Source: Catonia carolina (lineage: Eukaryota > Arthropoda > Insecta > Hemiptera > Achilidae). Taken from it: DNA of 64,000 bases. How positions within the stretch are numbered: the stretch's first letter is position 1; each line of letters starts with the position of its first letter. The translations under genes and the position numbers were made by a program. Shown here in pieces: positions 19,827 through 29,316 of the stretch. The DNA is taken from the NCBI GenBank assembly GCA_035578175.1, contig JAQMRL010000005.1:55285722-55349721 (forward strand), read 5' to 3'. The notes below the pieces were generated by a model. It had not been told where the DNA came from. It did no database searches and was given only the letters and a program-made list of their open reading frames with translations.

Positions 19827-22800
19827 TTTTTTTTTGTCATCAGTCTCTCGACTGGTTTGATGCAGTTCTCCAACCTTTTCTATCTTGCGCAAGTCGTTTC
19901 ATATCTACATACCTGTAACACCCTACATCTTTTGTATATTGCTTTATATATTCTAATCTCTGCCTCCCTCTACAATTTACTCCCTCAATGTTACCCTCCA
20001 TTATTGATAGCCCAATACCTGGATGTCTTAGGATATGCCCCACTAGCCTATCCCTTCTTTTGGTAAGATGCTTCCATATACTTCTTTTTTCATCCACTCG
20101 CCTAAGAACCTCTAAATTACTTATTTTGTCCACCCACCTAATCTTTAACATTTTCCTATAACACCACATTTCAAAAGCTTCTATCCTCTTCCGTTCTACA
20201 GCCCCTATCACCCACGTTTCACTTCCGTATAATGCTACACTCCAAACATAATGTTTTAAGAAATTTTTCCTAATATGTAAATCAATGTTTGTAGTCAGTA
20301 AGCTGTTTTTCATTTCAAAGGCTTTTCTAGCTTGAGCAATTCTACTCTTGATATCACTCGTGCTTCTACCATCCTTTGTTATTTTACTCCCTAGATAGCA
20401 GAATTCCCCAACTTCCTGTATGTTTTCGTTGCCTACTTTTAAATTTCCCATCTCTTCTAAACCACTCTTGCTGCTGCACAACACTTTCGTTTTGTTCTTA
20501 TTAATTTTCATGAAGTAATCCTTCCTCAAGATCTCATCCATTCCATTTAAGGCATCCTCTAGTTCATTCTTTGCCTCGGCTAATACTACTATATCATCGG
20601 CGAATCTCAACATTTTTATTGTTTCTCCTTGAATTTTTATTCCTACGTCAAATTTCTCCTTCACTTCATTTATAGCCTCTTCTATATACAAGTTAAAAAG
20701 TAGTGGTGACAAAGAACAACCTTGTCGTACACCTTTTCTTACAGCAGCCTCTTTTTCGTACCCCTCGATTCTCAAAACAGCCGTTTGATTCTTATACAGA
20801 CTGTAGATAACTTTCCTTTCTTTGTATTTAATTCCTAGCCTTTTCAAAGTTTTAAACATTTTACTCCAGTCCAGATTGTCAAATGCTTTCTCTAAATCTA
20901 CAAATGCCATAAAAGTAGTTTTATTTTTCTGTATCCTTTTCTCAATAATCAGTCTCAGAGCCAATATTGCATCTCGAGTTCCCATTCTCCTTCTAAATCC
21001 AAATTGGTCATCGTCCAATACTTCTTCTACTCGGTGTTCTATTCTCCTGTATATAATTCTTGTCAGTATCTTAGATGCATGGCATGTTAGGCTGATGGTT
21101 CTGTAATGTTCACACCTCTCCGCTCCTGACTTTTTTGGTATTGGGATCATAATATTTTTTTTAAAGTCCGATGGTACCTCTCCACTCTCATACATTCTGC
21201 ACACAAGTTTGTATAATTTGTTTTGAGCAACTTTGCCACATCGTAATAATAATTCCGATGGTATGTTATCTATTCCTGGTGTCTTATTCATATTCATATC
21301 TTTAAGTGCCCGATCGAATTCTTCTCGTAGTATAGGGTCCCCTTTTTGATCTTCTTCAACATCAGTTTCTTGTTCTATCGCATCATATTCTAATTCTTTT
21401 CCCATGTAGAGTTGATTTACGTATTCCTTCCATCTTTCAGCTCTCTCTTGGCCATTCAACAATGGTTTACCACCTGCGCTTTGTAAATTAACAGCTTTCA
21501 TCTTTCGTTCTCCAAAGTTTTCCCTTATTTTTCTATAAGCTGCGTCCACTTTACCAACTGCCATTTTACTTTCAATGTCCGTACATTTCGCTCTGATCCA
21601 CTCTTCCTTCGCTTTCTTACACCTTTTGTTTATGGTATTTCTCAAGTAGCAATATTGCCTTTTACCTCTCTCGTCCTTTGCGTTTTTATATTTTCTTCGC
21701 TCATCCATCAGTTCTAAAATATCATTAGTAATCCACGGTTTCCTACCTCTTCTTTTAGTATGTCCTAACCATTCTTCCGCTGCTTTCACTACCACCTCCT
21801 TGAAGTTTATCCACTCCTCCTCTACATTTCCTGTGTCATTACCTCTTTCTTCTATCCCTTTTTGAATACTCTCCTGGAAACCTACCTGGTTGTCTTGTTC
21901 TCTTAGTTTGTCTACATCCCACCTAGCATTTCCCTGTCCCTTCTTCAGTTTTTTAAGTTTAAGCCTGCTATCCATTACTACTAAGTTATGATCACTCCCT
22001 ATGTCTGCACCTGGATAGGCTTTACAGTTCATAATCTGGTTTCTGAATCTTTGTCTAACCATTATGTAATCTATTTGGTATCTTCCCTTGTCACCTGGCA
22101 TCATCCAAGTGTATAACCTCCTTTTGTGATTCTTAAAATGTGTATTGCCTATCACTAAATTATATTTGGAGCAGAAATCTACCAGCCGACTCCCTCTGTC
22201 ATTTCTCTTCCCTAGACCATATTCTCCGACTATCTTTCCTTCTTTTCCTTCTCCAACTACTGCATTCCAGTCTCCCATAACTATCAAATTTTCATCACCC
22301 TTGACATATTTTATTACTTCATCTAATTCCTCATATACTTGTTCTATTTCTTCCTCTCTGTGTGAAGACGTAGGCATGTAGACCTGCACTATAGTGGTAG
22401 ACTTTGGTTTCGTATCTACTCTAACCATGATAATCCTATCACTACGCTGCTTATAGTAAGTCACTCTTTGTCCAACTTTTTTATTCATTACTAGACCCAC
22501 TCCGTCCTGCCCTCCGATGGCTTTAGTGTTAATAACCCTATAATCCCCGGACCAAAAGTCTTGTTCATCATCCCAGCGTACCTCACCAATGCCTACAATA
22601 TCTAACTTCAACCTATCCATTTCCCTTTTTAAATTCTCTAACCTACCAGTTTGTTTTAAACTCCTAACATTCCATGTTCCAACTCGCAGAATTTCAGAAA
22701 CTTTTATTTTTTTTGATGAAGTCCCCTCTGATAGTCCTCGCCCGGAGATCCGAATGGAGGACTAGTTTATCTCCGGAATGTTTTACCAGAGAAATCGCCA

Positions 22801-23191
22801 TCATAAATTTTTCATATTTTGAAGTTCTCGAAGTTCTTGAAGATCTGCATATACTAAGTAAGCCTAACCAGAATCATACATGAAGGAGTTTCCTTACGAT
22901 AATTCTAGTCAGACAGAAAAAGCTGTAGTTTACTGTTGCTTTCAGCTTTTTGGTTGGCAGACTGAGTGCCCCAAGCCACCGTCTGCCAGGGTGGAATGGG
23001 CAGCCCTTCCAGTTCCGTTCACCATGAGCCGGTTATCGTGCTGATGAGCGGTCACATGGTTACTAACAGGCCACACAACGTGAATGTATGGATAGGACAC
23101 TAGCCTTCTATCCTGGCTGGTTCCCTTAAGCCTTTTGTAAAAGGAATTAAGGGGTCTCCTTCCAGTTGACGACAGAAGCCCTTTATAGCCC
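19827..23191 (-). mobile_element. full-length or nearly full-length RTE-like LINE, 3,365 bp
   Basis: The element is bounded by an 11-bp target duplication, TCTTATCACAT (19816-19826 and 23192-23202), and on the plus strand begins with nine T, the complement of a poly(A) tail. The single large ORF stops at 19840, so the 3' UTR is only a few bases (TGATGAC then A), typical of compact RTE-type LINEs. About 430-570 bp of 5' region (22621-23191) precedes the first methionine. Size, single ORF, apurinic endonuclease plus reverse transcriptase and the short 3' UTR agree with the RTE/BovB group, but a related CR1-group clade is not excluded. The perfect target duplication and intact ORF point to a recent insertion. 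Confidence 0.88.
19840..22620 (-). CDS. LINE ORF: apurinic-like endonuclease and reverse transcriptase (926 aa)
   Basis: This protein would nick the target and copy the element RNA at the nick. Endonuclease: GIGEVRW (E13), VMGDWNA (D117, N119), TWMMPGDKGRYQIDYIMV (D184) and GSDHNLVV (D210, H211). A basic linker follows. Reverse transcriptase: NKTPGIDNIPSELL (about 445), YRTISL (506; usually YRPISL), DDQFGFRRRMGTRDAI (537), motif A FVDLEKAFD (D575), motif B RQGCSLSPLLFNLYIE (632), motif C FADD (D675, D676), NKNKTKVLC and FCYLGSKITKDG. The C-terminal region holds LYGSETWV and GRQRLEYI. There are no stops or frameshifts. The frame is open upstream to 22761 and there encodes GTWNVRSL, the first endonuclease motif, but without an in-frame ATG. 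The true start may therefore be non-AUG or upstream, and the methionine at 22620 lies inside the domain. Confidence 0.9.
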   Translation of the reverse strand: MDRLKLDIVGIGEVRWDDEQDFWSGDYRVINTKAIGGQDGVGLVMNKKVGQRVTYYKQRSDRIIMVRVDTKPKSTTIVQVYMPTSSHREEEIEQVYEELDEVIKYVKGDENLIVMGDWNAVVGEGKEGKIVGEYGLGKRNDRGSRLVDFCSKYNLVIGNTHFKNHKRRLYTWMMPGDKGRYQIDYIMVRQRFRNQIMNCKAYPGADIGSDHNLVVMDSRLKLKKLKKGQGNARWDVDKLREQDNQVGFQESIQKGIEERGNDTGNVEEEWINFKEVVVKAAEEWLGHTKRRGRKPWITNDILELMDERRKYKNAKDERGKRQYCYLRNTINKRCKKAKEEWIRAKCTDIESKMAVGKVDAAYRKIRENFGERKMKAVNLQSAGGKPLLNGQERAERWKEYVNQLYMGKELEYDAIEQETDVEEDQKGDPILREEFDRALKDMNMNKTPGIDNIPSELLLRCGKVAQNKLYKLVCRMYESGEVPSDFKKNIMIPIPKKSGAERCEHYRTISLTCHASKILTRIIYRRIEHRVEEVLDDDQFGFRRRMGTRDAILALRLIIEKRIQKNKTTFMAFVDLEKAFDNLDWSKMFKTLKRLGIKYKERKVIYSLYKNQTAVLRIEGYEKEAAVRKGVRQGCSLSPLLFNLYIEEAINEVKEKFDVGIKIQGETIKMLRFADDIVVLAEAKNELEDALNGMDEILRKDYFMKINKNKTKVLCSSKSGLEEMGNLKVGNENIQEVGEFCYLGSKITKDGRSTSDIKSRIAQARKAFEMKNSLLTTNIDLHIRKNFLKHYVWSVALYGSETWVIGAVERKRIEAFEMWCYRKMLKIRWVDKISNLEVLRRVDEKRSIWKHLTKRRDRLVGHILRHPGIGLSIMEGNIEGVNCRGRQRLEYIKQYTKDVGCYRYVDMKRLAQDRKGWRTASNQSRD

Positions 23192-24115
23192 TCTTATCAC
23201 ATAGTCAGCCAATTATATGACTGAACTATTTAAGAACAGAAGAGATTGAAGTGTAAAAAACACTAGTCAGATTTATCTCCTCTGAGAGTAATGAATTTCA
23301 CTTTACAGCCAGAATTGTGGTTAATGAAGTGAAGGTGTCATTTGCAGGGTGGAATGTGGGTGCTTTTCGGAGGGCCTGGCATGCTGATAAGCATACTCTT
23401 TCAACTCATTGAGGAAGGCAATAGTGAACCACCTCACTCTTCGTTTTTACTTAGTAAAACCTCTAGAGGTTCAAACTAGCCTTTCGGCTGTTGACCTAAA
23501 TAACAACAGGGAAGGAAAGTATTGTTTTCATTTTGATTTTTCAAAATCGAGTTTCGCCGGATATAGGCTACACGTTTTCAGACCCCCCTGAACCCAAAAA
23601 ACACGTTTTGAGCCATGAGTCTGTGTGTGTGTGCACGCGCGCGCGCGCGCGTACTTGCGTACGTGTGTGAACAAAATATTTCAAGAACCGATTATTGTAC
23701 GAAATTGAAACTTGGAACTTAAGTTAAGCACCACGAGAGGACTCGATACAAATATTTTCATTAAATTCGGTCAACCGGAAGTATAGTAGTTTATTCATGT
23801 TATTTTTCACTTTCGCAATTTTCTCAAAAACGGCTCAAACAATTTTCTTTAAAAATCGCCTCATTTACTACATTTTTATGTTCTACAAGACACGGTAAGC
23901 TGAAATTCTAGGAGTGGCCGCGTTGTAAAAAATGTTTGTTTTTTAAGATTGCGGCCTCAATATTCATTCTAGAGCAAAATTTTAATCAAAGTTCTAAAAC
24001 ACTAACTATTCTACAACTTGTGTCTCAAACATTTTGTACAACACTTAGTTTATCCCGTAAAGAAAATCAGGGATAAAAGTAACCCAGAAAATTAATTGTT
24101 TTGCTTCGTAATATA

Positions 24116-24558
24116 CGAGGTGTTGCTATTAAATAAAGAGACTGTCGTTGTAAAATATTTAATTTTAATTTTATACATAATCACTTATTGTCACCTTCAA
24201 TATACACTCCTTCTCTGTCCCTACAACGCTCCATGCAAATTTTCCATTGCTGGAAACAGTGCTGGAAGTCATCTTCTGTCAGCTCCTTCAGGACACGTGC
24301 CGCTTTCTCTTTTACAGCTTCTACAGACTCAAATCTTGTCCCTTTCAATGCAGATTTAACCTTAGGGAACAGGTAAAAGATAATAACATGTTATGAAACG
24401 TGGTTTTTTTACTTATGATCCGGAAACGAAGCGCCAATCCATGCACTGGAAGAGCCGAACTTCACCGAGAGCCGAAAAAGCTCGAATGAGCAAGTCAAAA
24501 TTTAAAGCTATGATGATTGTTTTTTTTATATCCATGGGATTGTGTACCTTCACTCTAA
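24116..24558 (+). mobile_element. truncated mariner derivative with inverted-end junction
   Basis: It starts after a TA (24114-24115) with CGAGGTGTTGCTATTAAATA, the same terminus as the element at 46231. The first 270 bp are the 3' end of a mariner gene read backwards (in complement: PYDFYLF-type region, then CRDREGVYIEGDN). The sequence then switches at about 24385 to sense mariner coding: ETWFFTYDPETKRQSMHW, PRAEKARMSKSKFKAMM. It stops matching the other copy after GTGTACCTTCAC at about 24558. The catalytic Asp before ETW reads Tyr here. The right half is lost. Confidence 0.85.
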
Positions 24559-25692
24559 AAAGTTATTTAAAATTATTTTTTCAAAAACTCAAAACACTCA
24601 CAAATTGTTTGGGGTTTTGCTCCATATAAAGTCGTAGAAACAACCTCTAGTGATCAATGAATGATTAGTTATATTATTTATATTAGTTATATTATTTTTA
24701 TATATTTTTATATTATATATTTTACATATTATTATTTATATTAGTTATATTATAAATGAATGTCATGTTATATTCTTTAGACCTTAGACCTACTTAGGAA
24801 TCAAACCAGGACGTTTCATTTTGTTTTTAATATATACTATACCATATTTACAATAATACATACTATGCAATAATACATACTATTTTAATATATACTATAT
24901 TTACAATTTATACTTTTCTTACGGATTTCGCATATAGTAAATGGTTTAATACTTTTGTTGTAAATTTTAGTGAGAGTTTTTACAATTTTAAATAAATTAA
25001 TTTTAGAAATTACTTTTTGAGATTCTTTACATTGCAGTATTTTAAACTCATTTTTGAACAGGAAACAGACAAACAATAGTAATACTATTATTTTTATACC
25101 GTTATCAGGTAAAACATACTTTTAAAAAGGTGATATTTTATCTCTTAAATGTCAGAAGCAACAATTGTTTTCCTTTGTTTATATTATTTAAACTAAATTA
25201 AAACTATGTTTGCTATCAAATTAATATTCAACAACTTATCGTGTTATGATATAAGAACAGTTATAATTGCTTTCGTTCGTCTTCAAAAATTAAAAGAATA
25301 TAGTCTTTTATGTTAATATTGGTATTTTAATTGCATTTTTCGTCTTCAAAAATAACCAGAATATACTTTCATGTTAATATTGGTATTTTAATTACATTTT
25401 ATTGTCACAGTTTTCTACAGTAAACTAGAAAATAAATTTTACGTCTTGCTTGAAATAATTCTATTCTACGGGTTTTTATTAAATTGTCTGTTATATTACT
25501 TTTGTCTTCCGTTCGGTTCGTTCAGTAAGAAAATTCTCTAATTCACTGAAACTTCTGTTTTTCTTGTTTTTAACATGAAAAATGTACTAACCGTTCTGTG
25601 GTATAAGCAAGACATGTTGGATAATTCTAGTGTAGACCTGTACCTTGTTTACTGAGAAATAAAGTATACTTTCTAAAAGCTTTCTGTATTTT
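24559..25692. other. AT-rich stretch with a low-complexity block
   Basis: 24660-24760 is an imperfect ATATTATTTATATTAGTT-type repeat. No gene was recognised. Confidence 0.5.
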
Positions 25693-25790
25693 TTTTTTTT
25701 TTTTTTTTTTTTTAGTTTTATACCCGACTGTTTTGCTATTACTGCTAATGCAGACGATTAATAAGGTGATAAGATAAAAACAAGATTTCA
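25693..25790 (-). mobile_element. SINE-1 copy c, partial, inverted
   Basis: A run of over 20 T (the complement of the tail) is followed by CCCGACTGTTTTGCTATTAC and TGCTAATGCAGACG. This is the complement of the SINE-1 3' body (CTGCATTAGCAGTAAT...ACAGTCGG). The head is not recognisable. Confidence 0.6.
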
Positions 25791-25890
25791 CCTCATTTAT
25801 ATATCGTACATATCATCCTCATCTAATTGGGTCAGTGGGTTGTTTATTGTTATAAATTGAACAAATTACAATGTACACACAATGGGGTTA
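25791..25890 (+). mobile_element. SINE-2 3' fragment
   Basis: The sequence ACATATCATCCTCATCTAAT, TGGGTCAGTGGGTTG, TTGAACAAATTACAATGTAC matches the 3' third of the two SINE-2 copies at 40.3-41.0 kb. The tRNA-like head is missing. Confidence 0.65.
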
Positions 25891-26474
25891 AAATTAAATT
25901 TTCTTAAATATTTTACAAAGAAATTTATAATAAATACTGAAGAGCATTTGGAAAGAAAGCTAATACAAATTACATCTCTAAGCCTGTCTTATTGCAATTT
26001 ATTTTGTTGTAAATAACGTAAATAGAGTGTAAAACATGGTAACAGAACAGGAGAAAGTTTCTTGCCCGGGGAAACCAGTAAATTAAAGCTAAAAGGGAGG
26101 GTTACAATCCCCTAAATACAACTTGGATTCTCTTGCTGCGGATATTAAACAATTTTGTAAACTTAAACGCATAAACCCCGAATGGGATTTTAAACTTTCT
26201 TTATAATAACTTTATTTTCTAATGGATGAATTACTGTATAATTTTTCTCTTAGTATATTTCTGAATATTAATTAAGCCCACACACCTCACAGGTTTATTG
26301 CGAGCATCAATGGAGTACTCTAATCAAGGAAGGTAACCAAACCACCACAACTAATACTGAAATAAATTAAATATATGTAAAATCGTTTGTGAACTTTAAT
26401 TTTTACCCTTTTTAAGTAATAAACTTCTATTTTTTGCGATTAAAAATGAGGGATCTTACCTAATTATCTTACCC
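25891..26474. other. AT-rich stretch, nothing recognised
   Basis: No gene or known family was seen. Confidence 0.4.
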
Positions 26475-26508
26475 ATCTGAATATTTCGTATTTAATCTTA
26501 CAGTATTT

Positions 26509-26544
26509 TTAACGATAAAAACGGGGAAAATATTTTTAAAAATT
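26509..26544. repeat. left arm of an inverted repeat flanking the Rep-A/Helitron/Rep-B block
   Basis: TTAACGATAAAAACGGGGAA and the following AT-rich bases are found inverted at 28177-28211 (...TTTTCCCCGTTTTTATCGTT...). A weaker match continues outward (ATATTTCGTAT versus ATACGAAATAT near 28299). Confidence 0.75.
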
Positions 26545-26801
26545 TGGTGTGAAACACTCACACGACTTTCTCTTGCCAATGCCAATAATGAACAATATAA
26601 CCTAACATTAGTAATAAAACATTAGAAATAAATAAAATAACTAACCAACCTCAAAAAACATAACGTAATTTTAATCATGAGTGAATGATGCAAAATGAAA
26701 CCCAACCTTAGTTTGGCTTATTAATATGGAAAGTCACTCTTTCACGCTGAACTAGGCTCTGTACAGAAAAATGTTTGAAATAAAAATAGTATATATTTTA
26801 A

Positions 26802-27493
26802 TCTATATATATAAAATTCGATGTATGTGTGTGTATGTATGTTCCCCTTTATCTCCTAAATTACTGAACCAATTTCCATGCAGTCTCTTTTATGTTGTAA
26901 CTATGATGCTGGTGCAGGTTTTAGGCTATTGAAACCCTTAAAAAGTTAGCCCTAAAGGGTTGAAAATATTGTTTATGTCCTACATTAAGGGTTTTATGAG
27001 GTTAGATAATCTGCTGCTTTTAAACCAGCTGATGTGATTCAAATAAAGATTTGTCATAAATAAAGTCATATGATTTAGCAAATAGCGACATGGTGTTAAG
27101 GATCAGCTGGTGACAACATCACATGATAATGTTATTGGGTTTTATTATGTAGATGCGATTTTGTATTGTTGAGTATTTAAAAAAAAAAGTTCCGTGTTTC
27201 TTTAATTTTTTTAAAATTTTCTTTTAATTGGTGAGTGATCGATTGCTTTGATATTTTATTTTGACTTTTATTTTATTCAACGTAGATTTAAGTTTTTGGT
27301 TTTGACAATATTTAAAAAAAAGTGATTACACCATTTTGCGCGAGCAAAGCCCCGACGCACGGCATTCAGGCACGCCATATTTTCATACGTTACAAAAATT
27401 AATTTCATCCTTCACCGTCTGCATTAGCAGTAATTGCAGAACAGTCGGACGTTAAACAAAAAAAGAAAAAAAAACCGCGACGGGGCATGCTAG
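26802..27493 (+). mobile_element. non-autonomous Helitron inserted in Rep-A copy 7
   Basis: It starts TCTATATATATAAAATTCGA and ends GGGGCATGCTAG: the 5'-TC and CTRR-3' ends of Helitrons. The left flank ends TTTTAA and the right flank begins TTTCC, exactly rebuilding the uninterrupted Rep-A sequence TTTTAATTTCC, so insertion was between A and T with no target duplication. The 3' end has a GC-rich stem region (GCGCGAGCAAAGCC...CCGCGAC) that SINE-1 has split. There is no Rep/helicase gene, so mobility would need an autonomous partner. Confidence 0.85.
27365..27472 (+). mobile_element. SINE-1 copy b, nested in the Helitron 3' end
   Basis: ATTCAGGCACGCCATATTTT, then CCGTCTGCATTAGCAGTAAT, CAGAACAGTCGGACGTTAAAC and an A-rich tail. 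Flanks CCCCGACGCACGGC and CCGCGACGGGGC are similar and may be a diverged target duplication. The tRNA-like head is truncated. Confidence 0.75.
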
Positions 27494-27842
27494 TTTCCTA
27501 TAAATTTAATTATATGCATTTTGTCGTAAAATGGATACTACGGACTAAATCTTTAAAACAAGTGATTTTTTTTACAGATTTTCATGAAAAAGAAAAATAG
27601 AAAATCACTAATTACCGCTAAACTAAGCTTTATACAAAAAATGTTTGAAATAAAAACTGTAGATTTTTAAATTGTCTACAACTACACTTTTGCGCTAAAA
27701 TGCATATTAAGGTTGCAATCTTAAAATACCGTTTTTTTTCTACGAGAGAACAGCCTTCCCAAGAATTTCAGCCGACATGGCGCCTACCCTTTCTTGTAGA
27801 GCGTAAAAATTGTAATAAATGAGGCGATTTTAAAAAACATCG

Positions 27843-28128
27843 TGGAAAAGTATGCTTATCATCATGCCAGGCTCTCTGAAAAGCATCTACTTTCCACCCT
27901 GCATATGACATCTTCACTTCATTCACCACAGATCTGCCTGCATAATGAAATCCATTACTTTCAGAGGATATAACTCTGGCTAGTGTCTTTACACCTCTAC
28001 CTCTTCTGTTCTTGAATGCTTCAGTCATATGATTGGATGGCCATGTGATAAGAAACGGAACTATTTATTGTAGCCCGGGTACTAGCAGATCGAGCGCAAA
28101 TAATTTAACAGTCCATATGCCTGTTATG
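27843..28128 (-). mobile_element. Rep-B copy 5, 3' end truncated
   Basis: It begins inside the family at GGAAAAGTATGCTTATCA (the GTTGTTTAGGTCATCAG end is missing) and ends GTCCATATGCCTGTTATG. It abuts broken Rep-A copy 7, which suggests a deletion between the two. The frame VVNEVKMSYAGWKVDAFQRA is still open on the minus strand. Confidence 0.88.
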
Positions 28129-28176
28129 AGTAAACCCTACCTATATTTAACATTAATTTGAAGAATATTGGTGTAG

Positions 28177-28211
28177 AATTTTTTAAATATTTTCCCCGTT
28201 TTTATCGTTAA
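28177..28211. repeat. right arm of the same inverted repeat
   Basis: This is the complement of 26509-26544 with one small length difference. Just outside, ATTACATATGTAATTTACGA occurs twice (about 28214 and 28271). Confidence 0.75.
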
Positions 28212-28506
28212 AATTACATATGTAATTTACGATAATTTAAATAATTACGATAATATTAACGATAATTTAAATTACATATGTAATTTACGATATTTTGGAT
28301 ACGAAATATCCACAAAATTTGACAAATTTTGTTATGTGGGGATAACAGAAAATATCCAAAATATGTGTAATGTAAAATTTACAAGTTTAAAAGCAACATC
28401 AATGTATTAATGTAGGAATCTGTTAAAAAAGACAGAACGCGAAATGTGGCAGCAACAAAGAATACTCAGTGAATGTTCCGAGATAAATTGAAGGTTGTCG
28501 CTGTAT

Positions 28507-28509
<3 letters not shown>

Positions 28510-28565
<56 letters not shown>
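28510..28565. repeat. (CA)n microsatellite, 28 units
   Basis: An uninterrupted CA run lies outside any Rep-A copy, preceded by GTATATAA. Confidence 0.97.
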
Positions 28566-28567
<2 letters not shown>

Positions 28568-29312
28568 TGCATACTCGAACACTGGTTAATCGTGTGGAAC
28601 ATCACAGTTTGTGACGTCATAAGGATCGCAACCTTCTTCACTTCCTTTATTCTCCTCTTCCCCCGACCACTGATGAGTTTTCTAAGAAATAATAATACGG
28701 AGTCTCATTTTTATTTCTTTTAGTCGATAAAAATAGCAATATGTGTTAGATTAATTTGCCAATTTATGTACCTCATTTATCACGTCACTCTTTGGATCTG
28801 TTTTCAACGAATATGTATTTTAAAATGTAACTAGGGTTTTTGAAGCATACACTTTTATGTTTAACCAATTCAATGGCTTATTTCGTGGTGTACGTGACGT
28901 TTAAGCTCAACTCACATGAAAGATAATCAAGCGATAATTCAACTATAAAACGGTCGCCGTTTGGAGATAGTAACAAAATTCAATGGGATTAACCCTTAAC
29001 GTTACCAACTGCGTGTACCTACTAGTCCGAAGAATGCCAAGCTAAAATCCCGTTATTTGACCAGGTAGTTCTGAAAAATTGTTAAAAATTTCAAAATTGA
29101 AACAGGAAAACGCTATTAGTATCACTTTTTGCCTTAAATTCTGCTCTTTCTGCTCATATAAGTAGTGATGGAAGAAATTTAAATAATTTCAATAAATTTG
29201 AAGTTAAAAAATTTTTTTAACGGTAAAAAAATTTTCATTTTCAAAAGTGTTGGGAGAAGCCTTAAATTTTTTGATTGTTTTTCCATTTATATCAAAACAG
29301 CTTTCTTTTCTT
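28566..29312. other. stretch without recognised genes
   Basis: No family similarity was seen. Confidence 0.4.
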
Positions 29313-29316
29313 TTAA

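Larger units (their letters stand above)
19742..23508 (+). mobile_element. Rep-B copy 4, split by the LINE at 19827-23191
   Basis: The left part, 19742-19826, begins GCCCATAACAGGCAGGTGG. The right part, 23192-23508, ends CTTTCGGCTGTTGACCTAAA plus TAACAAC. Its own flanks, AGGGAAGAAAA at the left and AGGGAAGGAAA at the right, look like an 11-bp target duplication with one mismatch. This shows that Rep-B moves by a mechanism that duplicates its target. Confidence 0.9.
19701..24058 (+). mobile_element. Rep-A copy 6, split by Rep-B copy 4 (which itself holds a LINE)
   Basis: The left piece is only 19701 to about 19741 (ACTCTCTTGCC...ATATATAGGGAAG). The right piece resumes at about 23509 with AGGGAAGGAAAGTATTG and runs through a GT/GC tract (23622-23660) to about 24058, where the family sequence stops within internal unit 1 (ACACTTAGTTTATCCCG). 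The 3' end is missing. Removing 19742-23508 restores collinearity. Confidence 0.88.
26544..27842 (-). mobile_element. Rep-A copy 7, split by a Helitron, 5' end lost at Rep-B
   Basis: The left piece, 26544-26801, holds the terminus (TTGGTGTGAAACACTCACAC, GACTTTCTCTTGCC) and unit 2. The right piece, 27494-27842, holds the rest of unit 2, unit 1 and the CTACCCTTTCTTGTAGAGC block. It then breaks off at AAAAACATCG directly against Rep-B copy 5, so the GT tract and 5' terminus are absent. Confidence 0.88.

Noticed and set aside
20822..21106. Antisense frames opposite the LINE ORF (also 19857-20066, 22145-22381)
   Set aside because: Shadow frames on the complementary strand of the reverse transcriptase gene.
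24660..24760. Origin-like or matrix-attachment AT block
   Set aside because: Imperfect ATATTATTTATATTAG repeat only; AT-richness alone is not evidence of function.
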